From contig VGBQ01000004.1 of the NCBI GenBank assembly GCA_016870425.1, forward strand, positions 1-30,659: a stretch of 30,659 nt of DNA, read 5' to 3'. Positions 6,625 through 15,220 of this stretch are shown in pieces. Source of the stretch: Actinomycetota bacterium. Lineage in GTDB: Bacteria > Actinomycetota > Actinomycetes > S36-B12. The notes below the pieces were generated by a model that worked only from the letters and a program-made list of their open reading frames with translations, ran no database searches and was not told the DNA's origin. Within the stretch, counting starts at the first letter, position 1. Each line of letters starts with the position of its first letter. Made by a program: the position numbers and the translations under genes.

Positions 6625-9600
6625 GTGAGAGTCCTCGCGGCGGTGACGGCTGCCCTCGTCGTCCCGGCGACCCTCACCCTCCCCGTGGCGGGCAGCCTCG
6701 CGGGGTCCCCTGACCCGGTGCGAGCGGAAGTCAGCACCATTCCCCTCGACGGGGTGGTGACCGGCGCCCTGGCCGAGACACCGGCCGCGGCCACCCCGGT
6801 CCCGGTGGCGGGAGAGGACCACGCCCACGAGCGACCACTCGCGGGCCCGCGCGCCACGCCGTCACTGCGCGTCGCCGCTGCCATCCCACCAACGCCCACG
6901 GAGTCCTTCGGCCTCGTCGGCATCACCGCAGCCGAGCCCTTCGCCCCGTCAACGCGCATCGTCATGCGCGTGCGCCAGGGGGGAAGCTGGCTGCCGTGGA
7001 TGGAGGTGCCGGTGAGCGAGCACCTGCCCGATCCGGACACCGAGGAGGGCCAGCGAGCCCGCTACGTGACAGAGCCGGTCGTGACCGACGAGGCCGATGG
7101 CATCCAGGTGCGTGTCGACACGCCCACGGGTGCTGTGCCGGCCGACACCAAGATCACGCTCATCGACAATCCCGTGCGACCCGAGGACGCCGCCCTCGGC
7201 AGTGGCAACGGGGAGCCGACGACGTCGGCGCGTGCCGCTGCGCGCAGGCCCACCATCATCACGCGTGCCCAGTGGGGTGCTGACGAGTCCTTGCGCCGTG
7301 GCACCACGAGTTACTCCGACACCATCAAGGTCGCCTTCGTCCATCACGTGGTGTCTACCAACGACTACACCCCGGCCCAGGCCGCGCAGCAGATGCGCAA
7401 TGTCTACTCGTGGTTCACCGAGGGCATCCAGGTCAACGACTTCGGCTACAACTTCATGGTCGACCGCTTCGGCCGGCTCTACGAGGGTCGAGCGGGCGGC
7501 GTCGATAAGCCCGTCATCGGCGCGCACACCGCGGGCTTCAACGCCGAGACGTTTGCGGTCTCCTTCCTCGGCAATGCCGACACGCTCAATCCCGATGCGG
7601 CCTCGAAGGGCAAGATCCTCGATGCCATCAGCGCCCTCATCGCCTGGAAGTTTGACCTGCACGACGTCAATCCACTCGGCACCGCGGTGTTGACCTCGGC
7701 GGGGCCAGGACCCGGGCAGGGCACGACATCGATGTACTGGCCCGGCGAGGAAGTCACGTCGAAGACGATCGCCGGACACGGCGACATTGGATCCACCTCG
7801 TGCCCCGGTGAATTCCTGCGACCCACGCTCAATCACATCCGACTCGGCGTATCCGCCCGCCAGGGACGCAACTTCTTCCCTCCCGGGATCACCGGTGATC
7901 GCGTGCCGTGGGGCACCGGCGGCCGGATCGAACTCACGCCGCGCTCGACCGGCCAGATGTCTGCCACGCTCACGGTATCGAATGCCTGCGGCGACGTCGT
8001 GCGCACGATGTCGGCATCGACCGATGTCGCGGCGACCGTCCCCTTCGCGTGGGACCTCCGTGATGCCAAGGGCAAGGCGGTGCCCCCGGGGCTGTACTCC
8101 TTCGACATCACGGCGACGAGCAACGGCAAGCGACTCTTCCCATGGCGGGGGACCGCACGCATCGCCGCCACGAGTGACTCCCCGCCCGACCCGTGCACGC
8201 CGCCGGAGCAGTTCATCCTCAGCGGCACCGGCTATGGCCACGGAGTGGGGATGTCCCAGTGGGGTGCCTTCGGGATGGCCAAGGAGGACCCGAAGTTCTG
8301 GACGGCCAAGAGGATCGTCGAGCACTACTACACCGGACCCAAGGGCGGCCCGCAGGTGCGGGTGACCGACCACCGTGACGATGCCGATGTGCGCATCGCC
8401 CTGCTGCAGAAGGCCGCGCAGGCTCACGCCCGTGTCGAGGACCTGCGTGGTCCGGGTGCGCAGTTGGAGGTGACCGTCGGGCGCAAGACCCTCGTCCTCG
8501 GCACAGGCGCACACCTGCGTTTCGGCACATCCGGTCGCTTCGTCACCGTCGACCGCGTCGACGGCGCTACCCCTCAACGCATCGGACGCGCGCACACGGC
8601 GTCGCTGAAGTGGTCGGGCACGCGCGATCCTGGCGCGGCGGGCTCGGTGCCGGCCCTGCTCAATCTCGCAGGACCCAACGAGACCTTTGCGAGCGCCGGA
8701 CATCGCTATCGCTACGGCGTCATCGAATTCGCGGTGCTTGATACGTCGTCTGGCCGGCAGATGGTGGCGGTCAATACCCTGCGCGTCGGTGACGAATACC
8801 TCAAGGGCATCGCCGAGGTCAACCCCACGTGGCCGGATGCCGCCCTTCAGGCCCAGGCCATTGCCTCGCGCTCCTACGCCCTGGCGCACCTAGCGCGCGG
8901 CCTGAGCGGCCAGTGCGGATGCCACATGGATGACGGCGACGGCAACGGCGACGGTCCGCAGTACGACCAGACATTCCGGGGCTGGCTGGCAGAGAGCCAG
9001 TACGGCGAAGTGAACCGGTGGGCGGAGGCCGTCGACGCGACGCGCAAGAGCAATGGCACAGGGCAGACCGCGCTCTACGAAGGCAAGCCCATCAACGCCT
9101 TCTACACGGCGGCCACGGGTGGCGAGACCATGTCGCCCGAGGACTACTGGAGCGGCTCGGGATACCCCTGGGCGCAGGCCGTCGATGACCGCTGGAGTCG
9201 CACCGCCCCGGGCAACCCCTACGCCTCGTGGTCGGTCACCCTGTCCCAGGGTCGGGCGCAGGAGATCTTCGGCATCGACGACATCATGAGCTTGGATATC
9301 GACCGCATCGCACCGTCCTCGGCGAAGGTCATCACGGGAGTCAAGTCGGTGACCGCGCGTAGCCTCGACGGCACCAAGTCGACGGTCGCCCTGCGCGACC
9401 TGCGCGCAGCGATCGGCTACACCACGCTGAAGTCCCCGTTCCTCTCCGCCATCATCGCGCAGGACGTGGCCGGGCCCGTGCCGGTGCCCCAGGGAGGGGT
9501 CACGCTCGTGGCCACTCCCGCGGGCGACGTCAAGGACGGCACGCTCGTCACCCTGTCCGGAGTCATCGCTAAGCCGCGCCCGGGACTGCTCGTGCAAAGG

Positions 9601-9783
9601 CAGGTGCAGATCAACGGCGGAGCGTGGCAGGACCGCACGGTGGCAACGCCCGATGCACAGGGCAGGTTCACCTTCGGGGTCCCGGTCACGGGCAGGGGCA
9701 CGACCTACTCCTGGCGGGTCGTGGTGATGGACGGCGGGATCCCCGTCGCGAGCAGCCGCACCCTCGCGGCCAAGGTGCTCTAG
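6625..9783 (+). CDS. Secreted N-acetylmuramoyl-L-alanine amidase fused to SpoIID/LytB domain
   Basis: A 1052-aa exported peptidoglycan-acting protein. A signal peptide covers about residues 1-35. A zinc amidase (Amidase_2/PGRP) domain lies at about 208-400, with metal ligands visible as H in FVHHV (~240), H in GHGD (~385) and C in TSCPGE (~393). A FlgD/Ig-like segment follows (about 430-520), then a SpoIID/LytB region with GHGVGMSQWGA (~538) and GIAEVNPTW (~731). The Glu of that second motif matches the lytic transglycosylase catalytic residue of SpoIID. A beta-rich C-terminal domain ends the protein. Such a fusion could both remove stem peptides and cleave denuded glycan. I prefer the GTG at 6625 for its -10 spacing and because the signal peptide starts there; the frame is open to a GTG at 6571. 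Placement beside an LCP gene fits wall remodelling. Confidence 0.87.
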   Translation: MRVLAAVTAALVVPATLTLPVAGSLAGSPDPVRAEVSTIPLDGVVTGALAETPAAATPVPVAGEDHAHERPLAGPRATPSLRVAAAIPPTPTESFGLVGITAAEPFAPSTRIVMRVRQGGSWLPWMEVPVSEHLPDPDTEEGQRARYVTEPVVTDEADGIQVRVDTPTGAVPADTKITLIDNPVRPEDAALGSGNGEPTTSARAAARRPTIITRAQWGADESLRRGTTSYSDTIKVAFVHHVVSTNDYTPAQAAQQMRNVYSWFTEGIQVNDFGYNFMVDRFGRLYEGRAGGVDKPVIGAHTAGFNAETFAVSFLGNADTLNPDAASKGKILDAISALIAWKFDLHDVNPLGTAVLTSAGPGPGQGTTSMYWPGEEVTSKTIAGHGDIGSTSCPGEFLRPTLNHIRLGVSARQGRNFFPPGITGDRVPWGTGGRIELTPRSTGQMSATLTVSNACGDVVRTMSASTDVAATVPFAWDLRDAKGKAVPPGLYSFDITATSNGKRLFPWRGTARIAATSDSPPDPCTPPEQFILSGTGYGHGVGMSQWGAFGMAKEDPKFWTAKRIVEHYYTGPKGGPQVRVTDHRDDADVRIALLQKAAQAHARVEDLRGPGAQLEVTVGRKTLVLGTGAHLRFGTSGRFVTVDRVDGATPQRIGRAHTASLKWSGTRDPGAAGSVPALLNLAGPNETFASAGHRYRYGVIEFAVLDTSSGRQMVAVNTLRVGDEYLKGIAEVNPTWPDAALQAQAIASRSYALAHLARGLSGQCGCHMDDGDGNGDGPQYDQTFRGWLAESQYGEVNRWAEAVDATRKSNGTGQTALYEGKPINAFYTAATGGETMSPEDYWSGSGYPWAQAVDDRWSRTAPGNPYASWSVTLSQGRAQEIFGIDDIMSLDIDRIAPSSAKVITGVKSVTARSLDGTKSTVALRDLRAAIGYTTLKSPFLSAIIAQDVAGPVPVPQGGVTLVATPAGDVKDGTLVTLSGVIAKPRPGLLVQRQVQINGGAWQDRTVATPDAQGRFTFGVPVTGRGTTYSWRVVVMDGGIPVASSRTLAAKVL

Positions 9784-9787
9784 GCGC

Positions 9788-10039
9788 TCAGCGGCGTGCG
9801 CGTGCGGTGGTGACCCCGCGCAGCGCGCGGTGCGACATCACCGACAGCAGCGACATGCTCGACATGATCGAGGCGGCGCTGGCGAAGGAGCCGATGCTCA
9901 GCACGCTGGCGAAGGAGCCGATCGACCCGATCGACAGCGTCGACCCCACAGACCCGATCGACAGCACGGAGTTGCGCGAGCCGATCGACAGGATCGAATC
10001 CCTGGAGCCAATGCTCCACAGCGCGCTGCGTCTCGTCAC
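9788..10039 (-). CDS. Small x-x-Ser tripeptide-repeat protein, function unknown
   Basis: An 83-aa protein. After a short N-terminus (MTRRSA) it consists of 21 consecutive tripeptides whose third residue is always Ser: LWS, IGS, RDS, ILS, IGS, RNS, VLS, and so on to LLS, VMS. A basic tail (HRALRG, ARARR) follows. The other two positions are mostly Ile, Leu, Val, Gly, Phe or Ala. The GTG at 10039 starts 4 nt after the stop of the TIGR03089 gene, with GAGGA about 8 nt upstream, so the gene is probably translationally coupled to it. An ATG at 10096 is possible but would overlap that gene. I do not recognise a named domain. The strict period of three argues for a real protein and against an out-of-frame shadow. 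Confidence 0.7.
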   Translation of the reverse strand: MTRRSALWSIGSRDSILSIGSRNSVLSIGSVGSTLSIGSIGSFASVLSIGSFASAASIMSSMSLLSVMSHRALRGVTTARARR

Positions 10040-10043
10040 GGGC

Positions 10044-10766
10044 TCATCCTCGCGCGACCTGCGCACCCTCCTCGCGCAGGGTCGCCTCGACATCACCGGC
10101 GTCCGGCTGCGTGACGAGCACGACGGAGCCCCCGGATTCGAGCGTGCCGGCGAGGGCGAGCAGATCCACGCCCGCCTCGGGCTCGATCAGGGCGAAGCGC
10201 TGCCCTGCTCCTACGCCGCGTCGGGCAAGCTCGGCGGCGGCTCGCGCCATGGCCTCACCCTGGGGGAGGTCCCCCGCGGGCTCGCGCAGCCAGGTGATGC
10301 CCTCGCTCGGCGGCTGGTGCGGCGTGAACGAGTCCGGGTGCCCTCGCATCGCGACGGATGCATCGGTGATGCCCGGCGGCGTGCCGCCCGGCTCCGTCAG
10401 GCCGAAGGGGGCCAGCGACACCAGGACGTCCTCGCCCGCGATGCCGGCGAGTCCGAGTCGGGCACGGTCCATGACGAGCACATCGCACAGGGCAGGGTCG
10501 GCGTCGGCGGCGAACACCGTGCCCGCAGCGGCGCAGGCACCGAGCCACACCACGCGCTGCCAGTGCAGGGGCAGGTGCACTCCCACGATCGCGCCCGGCT
10601 GTGCGTCCAACTCGTCGCGCAGCAGTCCCGCGGTCTTCGCGACGGCATTGGCGAAGCTGGCCGCGGAGAGTTCCATCCGCTCGCCGGTGGCGAGATCGCG
10701 ATAGGTGACCAGCGGGGCTGAGGGATCCCTGCGGACGCGGTCGAGCAGGGCGGCGTACGGCGTCAT
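10044..10766 (-). CDS. TIGR03089 family protein (acyl-AMP-ligase-like N-terminal fragment fold)
   Basis: A 240-aa protein matching the actinobacterial TIGR03089 family. It looks like the N-terminal part of adenylate-forming enzymes (PLVTYRDLATGERMELSAASFANAVAKTAGLL, then VGVHLPLHWQRVVWLGACAAAGTVF) but stops before the ATP-binding and C-terminal lid motifs. It is therefore not expected to be a full acyl-CoA synthetase. The role is unknown. In mycobacteria a homologue sits next to an LCP gene, and an LCP gene is nearby here too, which supports the assignment. The ATG at 10766 has TAGCGT 7 nt upstream. The gene is followed at 4 nt by the x-x-Ser repeat gene. Confidence 0.82.
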   Translation of the reverse strand: MTPYAALLDRVRRDPSAPLVTYRDLATGERMELSAASFANAVAKTAGLLRDELDAQPGAIVGVHLPLHWQRVVWLGACAAAGTVFAADADPALCDVLVMDRARLGLAGIAGEDVLVSLAPFGLTEPGGTPPGITDASVAMRGHPDSFTPHQPPSEGITWLREPAGDLPQGEAMARAAAELARRGVGAGQRFALIEPEAGVDLLALAGTLESGGSVVLVTQPDAGDVEATLREEGAQVARG

Positions 10767-10773
10767 CGATCCC

Positions 10774-10789
10774 ACGCTAGCCGTAGGCT
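10774..10789. promoter_or_regulatory. Back-to-back divergent -10 boxes
   Basis: The spacer between two divergent start codons is only 29 bp. It holds TAGCGT on the minus strand (10774-10779, 7 nt before the TIGR03089 ATG) and TAGGCT on the plus strand (10784-10789, 6 nt before the CPBP GTG). Any -35 elements would have to lie inside the opposite coding sequence. Confidence 0.5.
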
Positions 10790-10795
10790 CATCGG

Positions 10796-11545
10796 GTGCT
10801 CACCATCACGGCTCCCGAGCAGGTGTCGGGTCTGCCGTGGTGGCCACTGGCGGTCCTGCTGGCCGCCCTCATCGCCTTCAATGTCATCAACAACCGCCTC
10901 GCCCCGCAGGGCCACTACCTGCTGTGGGCGATCGGAGGCTCCTTCGGGGTTCTCGCGATCGGCCTGCTGGACGGCAACAGTTGGACCGACATGGGGCTGG
11001 GGTGGGCCTACCTCGTCCCGGGCTTCCTGTGGGGGGTGGGGTGCGTCGTCGTCGTCACCCTCGGCTATCTGGTTGCTGCCGCCTTCCGCAAGGGCCGCAA
11101 TGCTATGCACGACGAGCGCGTCGCCGAGATGAGCGGGCCCCGGCTGATGTTCCAGGCGCTGGTCGAGGTCCCTTTCGGCACGGTGCTCTTCGAGGAGATC
11201 GCCTTCCGTGCGGTGCTCTTCTCCATGCTGGCCCGTCGCTTCGGCATCATCTGGGCCATCGTCATCTCGGCGATCCTCTTCGGCCTATGGCACATCCTGC
11301 CCTCGATCGGCACGCATGAGCAGAGCGCTGCGCTCGGATCCGTCGTGGGGGAGGGGCGCCGCGGCAATGTCCTGGCGGTGCTGCTGTCCGTGCTCACCAC
11401 GACGATCGCGGGCGTCCTCTTCGCTGCCTTGCGCCTGGTGTCGGGAAGCGTCCTCGCGCCGATGGGACTGCACTGGGCCACCAACGGCATGGGCTACTTC
11501 TTCTCCTGGACCATCATCCGCTGGCGGCGTCGCAGGCGGGAGTGA
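10796..11545 (+). CDS. CPBP family intramembrane glutamic-type endopeptidase
   Basis: A polytopic membrane protein of 249 aa with about seven hydrophobic segments. It contains the three signature motifs of the CPBP (CAAX protease and bacteriocin-processing, Abi) family: EEIAFR (EExxxR), FGLWH (FxxxH) and HWATN (HxxxN). Family members are membrane proteases related to Rce1. In bacteria the substrates are usually unknown, though some act in bacteriocin self-immunity or maturation. The GTG start is 6 nt after TAGGCT, so the mRNA is probably leaderless. It lies 4.4 kb from the RiPP cluster on the far side of groEL, so a link to that cluster is not indicated by position. Confidence 0.9.
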   Translation: MLTITAPEQVSGLPWWPLAVLLAALIAFNVINNRLAPQGHYLLWAIGGSFGVLAIGLLDGNSWTDMGLGWAYLVPGFLWGVGCVVVVTLGYLVAAAFRKGRNAMHDERVAEMSGPRLMFQALVEVPFGTVLFEEIAFRAVLFSMLARRFGIIWAIVISAILFGLWHILPSIGTHEQSAALGSVVGEGRRGNVLAVLLSVLTTTIAGVLFAALRLVSGSVLAPMGLHWATNGMGYFFSWTIIRWRRRRRE

Positions 11546-11559
11546 CGGGCTCGGTCTGA

Positions 11560-11565
11560 GAGGCT
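11560..11565 (+). promoter_or_regulatory. Weak candidate -10 box of the channel gene
   Basis: GAGGCT lies 6 nt before the ATG at 11572, within the 26-bp gap after the CPBP gene. It fits the leaderless spacing seen elsewhere in the window, but the first base deviates from TANNNT. Read-through from the CPBP gene is equally possible. Confidence 0.3.
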
Positions 11566-11571
11566 GGGTAC

Positions 11572-12435
11572 ATGTCCAGCCCTACTCCGGAGAGTCCTCC
11601 GAGCCCCCCGACGCGCAAGCGCCCCGGATTCTGGACGCGCTATTTCGCCGCTCCCGATCCTGCGACGCTGACCCCGGCCCAGCGGGCCTACGACAACTTC
11701 TCGTCGGTCCCGATGTTCATCGTGTCCATCAGCTGGCTCGTCTCGACGTTCTTCACATGGTCGCCCGCACTCGCCCCCGTCTACCGGAGCGAAGGTGTGA
11801 CCATCAGCGTCATCACATGGGGCATCTTTGCGCTCGACCTGCTGATTCGCTTCGTGCTGGACCCGAAGAAGAAGGACTTCGTCAAGCGCGACTGGCCGCT
11901 CATGATTGCCCTGCTCTTCCCGCCGCTGCGCATCCTCCTCGTCATCACCGCCGTCATGCGCGTGGCACGCGACCGCAATGCCCTGGCCAAGATCGTGGGT
12001 CTCTACGCCGTCTACGCCGTCACGTTCGTGGTCATCTTCGGGTCCGTCTTCACCCTGATCTTCGAGATTGACGCGCCCGGTGCCAACATCCAAAGCTTCG
12101 GGGACTCGACCTGGTGGGCTTTCGTCACCGTGACCACGGTGGGCTACGGCGATTTCACGCCCGTGACAGTCCCGGGCAGGGTCATCGCGGTCTTCATTAT
12201 GTTCACGGGAGCCGCAGCCGTGGGCGCCGTCACGGCTGCGGTGGCCAGCCGCTTCATCGTGTCGAGTGGATCCTCCTCCGGACAGTCACAACAGCCCCAG
12301 GAGTCACAGGACGGGGACGCGGAGTCGAAGCTCGACGACCTGTTGGCGCACCTGAAGGCCATGGAGCAGGAGGTGCGGCATATCGCCGATCGCCTCGACG
12401 GCAAGGCCGCGACGCGCGGCACGGCGGGTGAATGA
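11572..12435 (+). CDS. Potassium-type ion channel protein
   Basis: A 287-aa membrane protein of the two-transmembrane-plus-pore class with extra N-terminal helices. The pore loop carries TTVGYGDFTP, the K+ selectivity filter. Hydrophobic helices precede it at about residues 42-65, 78-98 and 112-140, with a basic stretch (MRVARDRN) after the last. The pore helices occupy about 140-225. A Gln/Ser-rich linker and a cytoplasmic coiled coil follow (LDDLLAHLKAMEQEVRHIADRL, about 255-277), likely for tetramer assembly. There is no RCK or cyclic-nucleotide domain. The segment number and a weakly basic helix leave open whether it is voltage sensitive. It sits directly downstream of the CPBP gene. Confidence 0.9.
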   Translation: MSSPTPESPPSPPTRKRPGFWTRYFAAPDPATLTPAQRAYDNFSSVPMFIVSISWLVSTFFTWSPALAPVYRSEGVTISVITWGIFALDLLIRFVLDPKKKDFVKRDWPLMIALLFPPLRILLVITAVMRVARDRNALAKIVGLYAVYAVTFVVIFGSVFTLIFEIDAPGANIQSFGDSTWWAFVTVTTVGYGDFTPVTVPGRVIAVFIMFTGAAAVGAVTAAVASRFIVSSGSSSGQSQQPQESQDGDAESKLDDLLAHLKAMEQEVRHIADRLDGKAATRGTAGE

Positions 12436-12517
12436 CTTGACCCCCGCCACCTCCTACGATGGCGTGACCACTCAGGGCTCCAAGCGGTGCCCGTCTTCCC
12501 CCGAAGGAGTCGCCGGC

Positions 12518-12823
12518 ATGGACTCGGGCGCTGCTCGCCTCGATCACGACCAGGCGGCGGCTGTGCTCTCCGACCGCGATCGTCGCATCATGGAGTTCGA
12601 GCGCCAGTGGTGGAAGTACGCCGGCGCCAAGGAGCAGGCGATTCGCGATCTCTTCGAGATGAGCTCGACGCGCTACTACCAGATCCTCAACGCGCTGATC
12701 GACACCCCGCAGGCGCTCGCCTTCGACCCCATGCTGGTCAAGCGGCTGCGGCGCATGCGCTCAGCTCGCCAGCGGGTCCGGTCGGCCCGGCGCCTGGGCA
12801 TCGATCTTGACGCGCGCAGCTAA
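12518..12823 (+). CDS. DUF3263 domain protein
   Basis: A 101-aa protein of the actinobacterial DUF3263 family. The conserved block runs from LSDRDRRIMEFERQWWKYAGAK through MSSTRYYQILNALID to the basic tail RRMRSARQRVRSARRLG. The middle part resembles a sigma-factor region-4-like helix-turn-helix, so DNA binding is plausible but unproven. The ATG at 12518 is preceded by GAAGGAG, which decides the start although the frame is open from 12428. Its TAA overlaps by two bases the stop of the convergent membrane-protein gene. Confidence 0.85.
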   Translation: MDSGAARLDHDQAAAVLSDRDRRIMEFERQWWKYAGAKEQAIRDLFEMSSTRYYQILNALIDTPQALAFDPMLVKRLRRMRSARQRVRSARRLGIDLDARS

Positions 12824-13302
12824 CTCGCCGGTCCCGCGGCCCGCGGACGCCCCCAGGTCAGCCAGGCACCGGACCCCAGCGCCAGCGCCAGCAGCACCGG
12901 GATGCCGACGACAAGGGCGACGAAGGCGATCGTCACGAGCCCGTCCTGGCCCGAACTCGCTGACTCGAGGACGACGCTGATCAGGGCTCCGATGGCGGGC
13001 AACCCGCCCACGGCCAAGACCCACGCGGCCGTCGCGCCCCTCACGGGCCCTCGCTGCCGCGAGCGGCCCACGCCGAGGAGGGCAATGCCGATGAGCCAGA
13101 GCGGGGTCAGGGCCAGCAGCGCGATGAGCCAGAAGAGGAAGACCATGGACATGGCCTCTGAGGCGTCGATGAGCCCCCAGACGAACCACACGATGAGGGC
13201 CAGCGCGGGGACGAGGTAGACGACCGTGATGATGGCTCCGGCGATCACCAGGCCCCGGCCGGCGCGGGCCGGAGGGGCGGGCGGCAGGACAGGGTCGGTC
13301 AC
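12820..13302 (-). CDS. Small four-helix membrane protein, function unknown
   Basis: A 160-aa protein with a Pro-rich N-terminus (DPVLPPAPPARAGRG) and four hydrophobic helices, at about residues 18-42, 50-75, 90-112 and 120-145. It ends with a short tail containing WLTWGRPRA. I do not recognise a family. The GTG at 13302 was chosen because CACGCT lies 6 nt upstream and the conserved-looking part begins there; an ATG at 13344 would run into the CIRCE region. It is divergent from groEL, so its promoter lies close to the HrcA operators. Confidence 0.7.
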   Translation of the reverse strand: MTDPVLPPAPPARAGRGLVIAGAIITVVYLVPALALIVWFVWGLIDASEAMSMVFLFWLIALLALTPLWLIGIALLGVGRSRQRGPVRGATAAWVLAVGGLPAIGALISVVLESASSGQDGLVTIAFVALVVGIPVLLALALGSGAWLTWGRPRAAGPAS

Positions 13303-13308
13303 ACACTC

Positions 13309-13314
13309 AGCGTG
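13309..13314 (-). promoter_or_regulatory. Weak candidate -10 box of the membrane-protein gene
   Basis: CACGCT on the minus strand is 6 nt before the GTG at 13302. It matches only the two most conserved -10 positions (A at 2, T at 6), but the spacing equals that of the other leaderless starts in the window. Confidence 0.3.
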
Positions 13315-13337
13315 CCACAGGGTCGGCCCCTCGTGAG

Positions 13338-13364
13338 TTTGCACTCGCGGGCCGAGAGTGCTAA
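13338..13364 (+). promoter_or_regulatory. CIRCE element 1 (HrcA operator) upstream of groEL
   Basis: TTTGCACTC, a 9-nt spacer and GAGTGCTAA match the CIRCE consensus (TTAGCACTC-N9-GAGTGCTAA) at 17 of 18 arm positions. The heat-shock repressor HrcA is expected to bind here and repress groEL. Confidence 0.9.
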
Positions 13365-13368
13365 AAAT
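13339..13368 (+). promoter_or_regulatory. Candidate groEL promoter inside CIRCE 1
   Basis: TTGCAC (13339-13344) as -35 and TAAAAA (13362-13367) as -10 are separated by 17 bp. The promoter is embedded in CIRCE 1, and CIRCE 2 would cover the transcription start. The match is partial, and the 5' leader would be about 140 nt. Confidence 0.4.
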
Positions 13369-13371
13369 GGG

Positions 13372-13398
13372 TTAGCACTCGAGCAGTCTGAGTGACAG
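13372..13398 (+). promoter_or_regulatory. CIRCE element 2, right arm degenerate
   Basis: TTAGCACTC is a perfect left arm. After exactly 9 nt comes GAGTGACAG, which keeps the GAGTG core but not the last four bases. It begins 34 bp after CIRCE 1, so two HrcA dimers could sit about three helical turns apart. Confidence 0.6.
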
Positions 13399-13477
13399 CA
13401 CCATCGCAAGAATCAGGCTGGTGAGGCTCCGTCCGATGCGGGGCCGTCCGTCGCGGGCACCGGCCGCGAAGGAGGGG

Positions 13478-13493
13478 ATTCCCCCTCACGTCG
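13478..13493 (+). other. Small stem-loop in the groEL 5' leader
   Basis: GAGGGG and CCCCTC can pair around a 4-nt loop (about 13473-13490) just upstream of the groEL Shine-Dalgarno sequence. It might influence translation or be chance in GC-rich DNA; coordinates are approximate. Confidence 0.25.
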
Positions 13494-13515
13494 TTCCCGG
13501 GAGGAACTCCACCCC

Positions 13516-15153
<1,638 letters not shown>

Positions 15154-15174
15154 TCCGCACGCACCCGCGTTTCA

Positions 15175-15212
15175 CGTCAGGGGCGGCTCCCGATTGGGAG
15201 CCGCCCCTGACG
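15175..15212. terminator. Perfect 17-bp stem-loop after groEL
   Basis: CGTCAGGGGCGGCTCCC pairs perfectly with 15196-15212 around the loop GATT. It lies 22 nt after the groEL stop and 9 nt past the stop of the convergent HAD gene, so it may serve as a bidirectional terminator. There is no U-tract, as is common in high-GC actinobacteria. Its right half is part of the direct repeat bordering the RiPP cluster. Confidence 0.75.
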
Positions 15213-15216
15213 CATG
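15187..15216 (+). repeat. Left copy of the direct repeat flanking the RiPP cluster
   Basis: This 30-bp stretch matches 29143-29172 at 27 positions; the differences are two adjacent bases in the loop and one C/T. The last 15 bases (CGCCCCTGACGCATG) are identical. The copy ends 4 bp before the HAD stop codon, the first gene of the cluster. Confidence 0.7.
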
Positions 15217-15220
15217 TCCG

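Noticed and set aside
6949..8889. Long minus-strand open frame opposite the amidase-SpoIID gene
   Set aside because: Shadow of a GC-rich gene with clear domains; no start signals or recognisable motifs.
10796..11545. CPBP protease as the immunity or leader protease of the RiPP cluster
   Set aside because: It lies outside the flanking repeats, separated by groEL and other genes, and the C39 domain already provides a leader protease.
12437..12460. TTGACC/TACGAT as a sigma-70 promoter of the DUF3263 gene
   Set aside because: The spacer is only 12 bp, too short for a -35/-10 pair; TACGAT alone may still be a -10 box.
13356..13380. Everted inverted repeat GAGTGCTAA/TTAGCACTC as a novel operator
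   Set aside because: It is fully explained as the junction of two tandem CIRCE sites with correct 9-nt spacers.
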